Assembly: GCF_900091595.1 (NCBI RefSeq)
Contig: NZ_FMCW01000006.1
Coordinates: 1-64,000 of the forward strand
From: Micromonospora haikouensis
GTDB lineage: Bacteria; Actinomycetota; Actinomycetes; Mycobacteriales; Micromonosporaceae
DNA length: 64,000 nt
Reading direction: 5' to 3'
Under the pieces are notes generated by a model. The model saw only the letters and a program-made list of their open reading frames with translations. It was not told the origin of the DNA and did not search any database. Position numbers and translations under genes: made by a program. Positions within the stretch are counted from its first letter, which is position 1, and every line of letters starts with the position of its first letter. Below, piece by piece: positions 39,784 through 46,299 of this stretch.

Positions 39784-41112
39784 GTGACCGACGAACCACC
39801 CCTGCGCCGTCGGGCCGCCGAAAGCCGTACGGGAAACGAGCCGCACCAACCGCCGTCGGCCGCGCCGGAGCCGGTGGACGCGGGGCCCGAACCGACCGTC
39901 GACGGGCCCGTGCCCCTGACCGCCCCCCGCGAGGGGACACCCGAGCCGGTGACAACCGAGGCCGGGCTGGCCGAGGTCGTGGCCCGCTTCGCCGCCGGCA
40001 CCGGCCCGGTCGCCCTGGACGCCGAACGCGCCTCGGGCTACCGCTACAGCCAGCGGGCATACCTGGTGCAGTTGCGCCGGGCGGGGGCCGGCACCGCGCT
40101 GATCGACCCGCTGCCGCTGCCCGACCTGAGCAGCCTGGACCTGGCCATCGCCGACGCCGAGTGGGTGCTGCACGCCGCCAGCCAGGACCTGACCTGCCTG
40201 GCCGAGGTGGGGCTGCGCCCGCGCCGGCTGTTCGACACGGAACTGGCCGCCCGGCTGGCGGGATTCGAGCGGGTCGGGCTGGCCGCGCTGACCGAGCAGC
40301 TACTCGGCTTCAGCCTGGAGAAGCACCACTCGGCGGCGGACTGGTCGAGCCGGCCGCTGCCGGAGTCGTGGCTCACGTACGCCGCGCTGGACGTGGAGAT
40401 GCTGACCGACCTGCGTGACGTGCTCGACGCGGAGCTGGCCCGCCAGGGCAAGTCGGCGTGGGCGGCGGAGGAGTTCGCCGCGCTGGTGCGCAGCGTCGAC
40501 CGCCCGCCCCGGGTCCGGGCGGAGCCGTGGCGGCGCACCTCCGGCATCCACCGGGTGCGCGGGGCGCGTGCCCAGGCGCGGATCCGGGCCCTCTGGTACG
40601 CCCGCGACCAGATCGCCGCCCGCCGGGACGCCGCGCCGGGCCGGGTCCTGCCGGACTCGGCGATCGTGGCGGCCGCCGAGTTGGACCCGAAGGACGAGAA
40701 GGCGCTGCTGACCCTGCCGGGCTTCGGCGGCCGGTCGGTGCGTCGACTGGCCCGCACCTGGCTGGCGGCGCTGGACGACGCCCGGCAGTTGCCCGACGAC
40801 GCGCTGCCGGTGACCCCGGTGGTGGAGGGGCCGCCCCCGCCGCACCGCTGGGCGGAGCGGGACCCGGTGGCGGCGGGCCGGCTGGCCCGGTGCCGGGAGG
40901 TGGTGGTCCGGATCGCGGGCGAGCACGCCCTGCCGCCGGAGAACCTGATCGCCCCGGATTCGATCCGCCGGCTCGCCTGGACCCCGCCGGAGGAGGTGAC
41001 CGAGGCGACGGTCGCCGAGACGCTGCGCGGCTTCGGGGCGCGCGAGTGGCAGCTTGCGCTGCTGGTGCCCGACCTGACCGCCGCGCTCGCGGGTCCGGCC
41101 CCGGCGGCCTGA
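39784..41112 (+). CDS. rnd: Ribonuclease D-like 3'-5' exonuclease with HRDC domain
   Basis: 442 residues. The DEDD exonuclease core starts near residue 55: PVALDAERASGYRYSQRAYLVQL (D-x-E), LHAASQDLTCLAEVGL, and YAALDVEMLTDL (Y-x3-D). Two helical HRDC-like parts follow, the first in QARIRALWYARDQIAARRD...LPGFGGRSVRRL. It trims RNA 3' ends, mainly tRNA precursors in the well-studied E. coli enzyme. The disordered N-terminal 50 residues are actinobacteria-typical. The GTG start is supported by the leaderless -10. Confidence 0.92.
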   Translation: MTDEPPLRRRAAESRTGNEPHQPPSAAPEPVDAGPEPTVDGPVPLTAPREGTPEPVTTEAGLAEVVARFAAGTGPVALDAERASGYRYSQRAYLVQLRRAGAGTALIDPLPLPDLSSLDLAIADAEWVLHAASQDLTCLAEVGLRPRRLFDTELAARLAGFERVGLAALTEQLLGFSLEKHHSAADWSSRPLPESWLTYAALDVEMLTDLRDVLDAELARQGKSAWAAEEFAALVRSVDRPPRVRAEPWRRTSGIHRVRGARAQARIRALWYARDQIAARRDAAPGRVLPDSAIVAAAELDPKDEKALLTLPGFGGRSVRRLARTWLAALDDARQLPDDALPVTPVVEGPPPPHRWAERDPVAAGRLARCREVVVRIAGEHALPPENLIAPDSIRRLAWTPPEEVTEATVAETLRGFGAREWQLALLVPDLTAALAGPAPAA

Positions 41113-41245
41113 CCCGGCAGCCGGGGTCGGTCGGGGGCCGGTCGGTGGGTTGGCGGCGGTCGCGGGGTCGGCGGCGGTCGCCGCCCCGCGCCGGACGCCG
41201 CGCCGGTGTGGGGTGGGCCACACGGGGGGTGGTGTCGACGATGGT

Positions 41246-41261
41246 TACTGGCGAGTAGCAT
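41246..41261 (+). promoter_or_regulatory. Possible operator and -10 before fadA
   Basis: TACT-GGCG-AGTA (41246-41257) is an inverted repeat that overlaps a -10 TAGCAT (41256-41261), about 95 bases before fadA. A repressor bound here would block the promoter. The protein that might bind is not known. Confidence 0.4.
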
Positions 41262-41353
41262 CCGAGGGACCACGCCCGTGCCGCGATCCTCGTTCGGTCC
41301 GTGGTGCCGCTGGTCGGCGACGTGGCCGAGTCAGGGTCGAAAAGGAGGCTCAA

Positions 41354-42574
41354 GTGCCCCGTGAAGTCCGCGATGTCGTCTTCGTCGACGGCGTCCGCAC
41401 CCCGTTCGGCAAGGCGGGTGGCATGTACGCCAACACCCGCGCCGACGACCTGGTGATCCGCTGCATCCGCGAGCTGCTGCGCCGCAACCCGCAGCTGCCG
41501 CCGGAGCGGGTCGAGGAGGTCGCCATCGCCGCCACCACCCAGATCGGCGACCAGGGCCTCACCATCGGCCGCACCGCCGCCCTGCTGGCCGGCCTGCCGA
41601 AGACCGTCCCGGGCTTCGCCATCGACCGGATGTGCGCCGGGGCGATGACCGCCGTCACCACCGTGGCCGGCGGCATCGCCATGGGCGCGTACGACATCGC
41701 GATCGCCGGCGGCGTCGAGCACATGGGCCGGCACCCGATGGGCGAGGGCGTCGACCCCAACCCGCGGATCGTCGCGGAGAAGCTGGTCGACCCGTCCGCC
41801 CTGGTGATGGGGGCCACGGCGGAGAACCTGCACGACCGGGTGCCGCACATCACCAAGGAGCGCACGGACGCGTTCGCGCTCGCCTCGCAGCAGAAGACCG
41901 CGAAGGCGTACGCCAACGGCAAGCTCCAGGGCGACCTGGTGTCGATGGCGATCCGCGACGACGAGGGCGGCTGGGGTCTGGCCACGGTCGACGAGGCGCC
42001 CCGCGACACGTCGCTGGAGAAGCTCGCCACCCTCAAGACGCCGTTCCGCCCGCACGGCAAGGTCACCGCGGGCAACGCGGCCGGCCTGAACGACGGGGCC
42101 ACCGCGAGCCTGCTCGCCGCCGAGGACACCGCCCGCGAGCTGGGTCTCCCGGTCGCCATGCGGCTGGTGTCGTACGGCTTCGTCGGTGTCGAGCCCGAGG
42201 TGATGGGCGTCGGGCCGATCCCGTCGACGGAGAAGGCGCTGCGCATCGCCGGCCTGAGCATCGACGACATCGGCCTGTTCGAGCTGAACGAGGCGTTCGC
42301 CGTGCAGGTGCTCGCCTTCCTCGACCACTTCGGCATCGCCGACGACGACCCCCGGGTCAACCCGTGGGGCGGCGCCATCGCCATCGGTCACCCGCTCGCG
42401 TCCTCCGGGGTGCGGCTGATGACGCAGCTCGCCCGGCAGTTCGCCGAGCACCCCGAGGTCCGCTACGGCCTCACCGCCATGTGCATCGGCATCGGCATGG
42501 GCGGCACGGTCATCTGGGAGAACCCGCACTGGACCGGTTCCGCCGTTCCGGCTGGACAGGAGGGCAACGAGTGA
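41354..42574 (+). CDS. fadA: Acetyl-CoA C-acyltransferase (thiolase)
   Basis: 406 residues with the full thiolase set: nucleophile C94 in DRMCAGAM, H346 in AIGHPLASSG, and the second Cys C377 in AMCIGIGMG, plus FELNEAFAVQ. It cleaves 3-ketoacyl-CoA in the last step of beta-oxidation. The GTG has AAAGGAGG five bases before it. The next gene, the multifunctional enzyme, starts in its stop codon (GTGA), giving the fadA-fadB order that is usual in actinobacteria. Confidence 0.96.
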   Translation: MPREVRDVVFVDGVRTPFGKAGGMYANTRADDLVIRCIRELLRRNPQLPPERVEEVAIAATTQIGDQGLTIGRTAALLAGLPKTVPGFAIDRMCAGAMTAVTTVAGGIAMGAYDIAIAGGVEHMGRHPMGEGVDPNPRIVAEKLVDPSALVMGATAENLHDRVPHITKERTDAFALASQQKTAKAYANGKLQGDLVSMAIRDDEGGWGLATVDEAPRDTSLEKLATLKTPFRPHGKVTAGNAAGLNDGATASLLAAEDTARELGLPVAMRLVSYGFVGVEPEVMGVGPIPSTEKALRIAGLSIDDIGLFELNEAFAVQVLAFLDHFGIADDDPRVNPWGGAIAIGHPLASSGVRLMTQLARQFAEHPEVRYGLTAMCIGIGMGGTVIWENPHWTGSAVPAGQEGNE

Positions 42575-44640
42575 GCGCGCTCGCCGCACCGAACGAGGTG
42601 GTCACCCGGGCGCTGCTGCGCCAGGTGAACGTGCCGGGGCTGGCCCGCCCGGCCGCCCTGATCACCCTCGACAACGGCTTCGACCACACCAAGCCGAACA
42701 GCTTCGGCCCGGGCGGCCTGACCAGCCTCGACGAGGCGATCACCGCCGCCCTCGCGGCGGACCCGGCGTTCGTCGCGGTCACCGGCAAGCCGTACATCTT
42801 CTGTGTCGGCGCCGACATCACCAGCCTGCCGCAGCTCGCCGACCGGGAGCAGGCCCTGGAGATCGGCCGGCTCGGCCACCGGGTCTTCGCCCGGCTGAAG
42901 GACAGCACGGTTCCGACGTTCGCGTTCGTCAACGGCGCGGCGATGGGCGGCGGCCTGGAGCTGGCGCTGCACTGCCACTACCGGACGCTGTCCGGCGGGG
43001 CGTCGGCCCTGGCGCTGCCGGAGGTCTCGCTCGGCCTGATCCCCGGCTGGGGCGGCACCCAGCTCCTGCCGAACCTGATCGGCATCCCGGCCGCCACCCA
43101 GGTGATCCTGCAGAACCCGCTGATGCAGAACAAGATGCTCAAGCCGAAGCAGGCCGCCGAGCTGGGCATCGCCGACGTGCTGCTGGAGCCGGCCGACTTC
43201 CTGGAACGGTCCCTGCAGTGGGCGGCCGGTGTGGTGCGCGGCGAGATCACCGTGACCCGGCCCGAGGTCGACAGGGACATGTGGGCGGGCGTGCTCTACT
43301 TCGCCCGGCAGACCCTCGATGCGCGGCTGCACGGCGCGGTCCCCGCCGCGTACAAGGCGCTGGACCTGCTGGAGACGGCGAAGGACGCCGACTTCGCGGC
43401 CGGCACCGCCGCCGAGGACGAGGCCCTCGCCGACCTGATCTTCTCCGAGGAGCTGCGCAGCGGGCTCTACGCGTTCGACCTGGTGCAGCGGCGGGCCAAG
43501 CGGCCGGCCGGCGCGCCCGACCGGGGCCTGGCCCGGCCGGTGAACAAGGTGGGCATCGTCGGCGCCGGCCTGATGGCCAGCCAGCTCGCGCTGCTGTTCG
43601 CCCGCCGCCTCCAGGTGCCGGTCGTCCTGACCGACCTCGACCAGGGCCGCGTCGACAAGGGTGTGGGCTACGTGCACACCCAGATCGAGAAGGCCGTCAC
43701 CAAGGGCCGGATGGACAAGGGCACGGCCGCCAAGCTGTACGGGCTGGTCAGCGGCTCGGTCGACAAGGCCGCGTTCGCCGACGCCGACTTCGTCATCGAG
43801 GCCGTGTTCGAGGACCTGGACGTCAAGAAGCAGGTCTGGGCCGAGCTGGAGAAGATCGTCTCCCCGGAGGCGGTGCTCGCCACGAACACGTCCAGCCTGT
43901 CGGTCACCGCGATGGCCGCCGAGCTGGAGCACCCGGAGCGGGTGGTCGGCTTCCACTTCTTCAACCCGGTCGCGGTGCTGCCGCTGCTGGAGATCGTCCG
44001 GGGCGAGCGCACCGACGACGCCACCCTCGCCACCGCGTTCGCGGTCGGCAAGCAGCTCAAGAAGTCGAGCGTGCTGGTGTCCGACGCCCCGGCGTTCGTG
44101 GTCAACCGCCTGCTCACCCGCTTCCTCGGCACCGTCTTCGCCGCCGTCGACGCCGGCACCCCGCTGGACGTGGCGAACGCCGCGCTGGACCCGCTGGGCC
44201 TGCCGATGCGCCCGCTCGCCCTGCTCCAGCTCGTCGGCCCGGCCGTGGCGTACCACGTGGGCGGCACCCTGCACGGCGCGTTCCCGGACCGGTTCGCCGT
44301 GAGCGAGAACCTGCGCCGGATCGCCGAGTCGGGCCAGCCGATCGTGGTCGACGACGAGATCAACGCCGACGTCGCCAAGCTGCTGGTCGTCGGCGACGAG
44401 CCGCTGACCGCCGAGCAGGTGCGGCGCAACGCGCTCGACGCGCTGGCGCAGGAGGTGCGGCTGATGCTCGACGAGGGCGTCGTCGCCGAGGCGCAGGACA
44501 TCGACCTGTGCCTGATCCTCGGCGCGGGGTGGCCGTTCCACCTGGGCGGCGTCACGCCGTACCTGGACCGGACGGGCACCAGCGAGCGGGTGACCGGCCG
44601 GCGGTTCCTGCCGCCCGGCGTGGCCAGCCTGCCCGCCTGA
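42571..44640 (+). CDS. fadB: Multifunctional enoyl-CoA hydratase / 3-hydroxyacyl-CoA dehydrogenase
   Basis: 689 residues. The N-terminal crotonase domain has FCVGADITSLPQ and FVNGAAMGGGLELALHC and SLGLIPGWGGTQLLPNLIG; the C-terminal dehydrogenase has KVGIVGAGLMASQLALLFARR (NAD site near 331), VIEAVFEDLDVKKQVWAEL, NTSSLSV and HFFNPVAVLPLLEIV (catalytic His). It runs two steps of beta-oxidation and hands the product to FadA. The GTG is 4 bases inside the fadA stop with AGGAGG ahead. Confidence 0.96.
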   Translation: MSALAAPNEVVTRALLRQVNVPGLARPAALITLDNGFDHTKPNSFGPGGLTSLDEAITAALAADPAFVAVTGKPYIFCVGADITSLPQLADREQALEIGRLGHRVFARLKDSTVPTFAFVNGAAMGGGLELALHCHYRTLSGGASALALPEVSLGLIPGWGGTQLLPNLIGIPAATQVILQNPLMQNKMLKPKQAAELGIADVLLEPADFLERSLQWAAGVVRGEITVTRPEVDRDMWAGVLYFARQTLDARLHGAVPAAYKALDLLETAKDADFAAGTAAEDEALADLIFSEELRSGLYAFDLVQRRAKRPAGAPDRGLARPVNKVGIVGAGLMASQLALLFARRLQVPVVLTDLDQGRVDKGVGYVHTQIEKAVTKGRMDKGTAAKLYGLVSGSVDKAAFADADFVIEAVFEDLDVKKQVWAELEKIVSPEAVLATNTSSLSVTAMAAELEHPERVVGFHFFNPVAVLPLLEIVRGERTDDATLATAFAVGKQLKKSSVLVSDAPAFVVNRLLTRFLGTVFAAVDAGTPLDVANAALDPLGLPMRPLALLQLVGPAVAYHVGGTLHGAFPDRFAVSENLRRIAESGQPIVVDDEINADVAKLLVVGDEPLTAEQVRRNALDALAQEVRLMLDEGVVAEAQDIDLCLILGAGWPFHLGGVTPYLDRTGTSERVTGRRFLPPGVASLPA

Positions 44641-44657
44641 TCCTTCCCGCTCCCCCG

Positions 44658-44709
44658 CGATCGCGGCGGCCGGACGTCCCTTTCGTGGGCGTCTCGGCCG
44701 CCGCGATCG
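44658..44709 (+). terminator. Long perfect stem after fadB
   Basis: A 15-bp perfect stem CGATCGCGGCGGCCG / CGGCCGCCGCGATCG (44658-44672 and 44695-44709); the loop itself can pair further (GACGTCCC with GGGCGTC). It begins 17 bases after the fadB stop. Confidence 0.85.
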
Positions 44710-44745
44710 TCGTTCACCTCACCTTCGCCCCGGCGGGGTCGGCTG

Positions 44746-44768
44746 CTGTCGGTGGGTCTGGCTACGAT
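44746..44768 (+). promoter_or_regulatory. RecA-independent damage-type promoter of the 44805 gene
   Basis: CTGTCGGTG (44746-44754), eight bases, TACGAT (44763-44768). This has one mismatch to TTGTCRGTG-N8-TANNNT. The start codon is 36 bases on, so this transcript would have a short leader with a CTGGAGCTG ribosome site. Confidence 0.72.
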
Positions 44769-44804
44769 CACCGCTCCTGATCAACCAACTGGAGCTGAAT
44801 CGAC

Positions 44805-45518
44805 ATGTCCCAGCCGTCGGGCAACCCCTATCCGCAGCAGCCCTACGGGGAACAGCCCGCCCCGCAGCAGCCGGGCGGCTACCCGCCGCCGGCCGGCCAG
44901 CCGTACGGCGCGCCGTCCGCCGCGCCGCTGCCGCCGAAGAAGTCCAAGGCCGGCAAGATCGTGCTCATCGTCCTGGCCGTGGTGCTCGTGCTCTGCCTCG
45001 GCGGCGCGGCGATCACCTGGTTCGCCGTGAAGGACGAGGTCGGCGACGTGGTCGACGCCGCCAACACCCGGGTCACCGCCCCGGCCACCCTCGCCGGCCG
45101 CAAGCAGGTCACCGACCCGGAGCTGACGAAGCTGGCGGACGAGCTGGTCGCCGAGATGAAGTCGAACGTGCAGAACGAGACCAGCACCGCCGGGGCGTTC
45201 TACGGCGACGCCGCCAAGCAGGACCTCGTGATGGTCGCCGCGGCGTCGGGCGTGCTGGCAGACCCGAAGAAGGAGCTGGACGACGCGATCGCCGGCCTCA
45301 AGACGGAGCTGACCGTCCAGGAGATGACCCCCACCGAGCCGGGCCCGCTCGGCGGCGAGGCGCGCTGCGGCGACGGCAAGACCGCGGGCATGCCGCTGGG
45401 CGTCTGCGTCTGGGCCGACCGGGGCAGCCTCGGCATGATCGTGGTGTTCTTCAAGTCCGCCAAGGAGGCGGAGGCCGAGTTCGTCACGATGCGCGGCCAG
45501 ATCGAGCAGCGCTCCTGA
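44805..45518 (+). CDS. Single-pass membrane protein, uncharacterised, with damage-type promoter
   Basis: 237 residues: a Pro/Gln/Tyr-rich cytoplasmic tail (PYPQQPYGEQPAPQQPGGYP), a membrane helix (51-74), then an extracytoplasmic domain of about 160 residues with two Cys (EARCGDG and LGVCVWADRG) likely bridged. The C-terminal part (GVCVWADRGSLGMIVVFFKSAKEAEAEFVTMRGQIEQ) resembles domains of other actinobacterial surface proteins with no known task. Its promoter carries the same CTGTCGGTG-N8-TANNNT motif as two end-joining genes in the window, so it could be induced by DNA damage. Confidence 0.82.
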   Translation: MSQPSGNPYPQQPYGEQPAPQQPGGYPPPAGQPYGAPSAAPLPPKKSKAGKIVLIVLAVVLVLCLGGAAITWFAVKDEVGDVVDAANTRVTAPATLAGRKQVTDPELTKLADELVAEMKSNVQNETSTAGAFYGDAAKQDLVMVAAASGVLADPKKELDDAIAGLKTELTVQEMTPTEPGPLGGEARCGDGKTAGMPLGVCVWADRGSLGMIVVFFKSAKEAEAEFVTMRGQIEQRS

Positions 45519-45589
45519 CCGGCGGGCGCCCGGGCCCCTCACGCGAGGCGGCCCGGGTGTGACCCGGCCCCCGCGCGAGGCGGGGCAGG

Positions 45590-45629
45590 CGGGTCGGGCC
45601 CCCGCGCCTCTGCGCGGGGGCCCGACCCG
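45590..45629. terminator. 18-bp stem between convergent genes
   Basis: A perfect 18-bp stem (45590-45607 with 45612-45629) with a CTCT loop and then TTTCC. It serves the gene ending at 45518 and perhaps the VOC gene ending at 45639. Confidence 0.9.
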
Positions 45630-45638
45630 TTTCCGGGG

Positions 45639-46022
45639 CTAGGCCGACGCGGCCCGCTCGGCGGCGCTGCGCAGCACGCAGAACTCGTTGCCCTCCGGGT
45701 CGGCGAGCACCACCCAGCCGGTGCCGTCCGGCCGCCGCCGGTCGTCGACCTGGGTCGCGCCGAGGGCAAGCAGCCGCTCGACCTCGGCGTCGCGGGACCG
45801 GTCGGCCGGCTCCAGGCACAGGTGGACCCGGTTCTTCACCGTCTTGCCCTCCGGCACCTGGAGGAACAGCACGGTCTCCCCGTCGGCGGTGAGCACCATC
45901 GCCTCCGGGTCGCCGGGGTGGTCGTCGGGCTGCCGCCCGGTGCCGAACACCTGCGCCCAGAACCCGGCCAGGGCGTAGGTGTCGTGACAGTCGATGCTGA
46001 TGTTCCTGATCCGTGCGCTCAC
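45639..46022 (-). CDS. VOC-superfamily (glyoxalase-like) protein
   Basis: 127 residues with paired beta-alpha-beta3 units of the VOC fold: ARIRNISIDCHDTYALAGFWAQVFG at the start, ETVLFLQVPEGKTVKNRVHLCLEPADRSRDAEVERLLALGA, and VVLADPEGNEFCVLR at the end. Family members bind a metal and catalyse isomerisation, ring cleavage or antibiotic binding; the substrate here is unknown. The GTG start has GGAGG five bases upstream. Confidence 0.9.
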   Translation of the reverse strand: MSARIRNISIDCHDTYALAGFWAQVFGTGRQPDDHPGDPEAMVLTADGETVLFLQVPEGKTVKNRVHLCLEPADRSRDAEVERLLALGATQVDDRRRPDGTGWVVLADPEGNEFCVLRSAAERAASA

Positions 46023-46233
46023 GGTCGCCTCCGTGGTGGAGTGGGCGCCCCGCGGGATCGACAGAGGTCAGCGGCGGGTGGAGCGGGGCGCGGGACTGGT
46101 CGTGGTGGACATCAACCGCACCTCCCTCCGGCCGTCGGGCTGACGGGGACGATCCTGGCACGCCACCGGCCGCCCCGCAACGCCGTTTCCGCCGGGACGC
46201 GCGGCGGGGCCCGGTCGACGCGTACCCCGGAAA

Positions 46234-46281
46234 GGGCACCGGCCCGGCGCCGCGCGAACGCGGAGCCGGGCCGGGGTGCCC
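46234..46281 (-). terminator. Hairpin after the malectin-domain gene
   Basis: GGGCACC-GGCCCGGC pairs with GCCGGGCC-GGGGTGCCC with two bulged bases and a 16-base loop, about 20 bases past the stop on the minus strand. Confidence 0.7.
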
Positions 46282-46299
46282 CCGTGGTGCGGCGGGGGT

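Noticed and set aside
46084..46143. A 13-codon ORF (start GTG near 46104) upstream of the VOC gene
   Set aside because: Too short, no promoter or ribosome site pattern, and no overlap with a gene.
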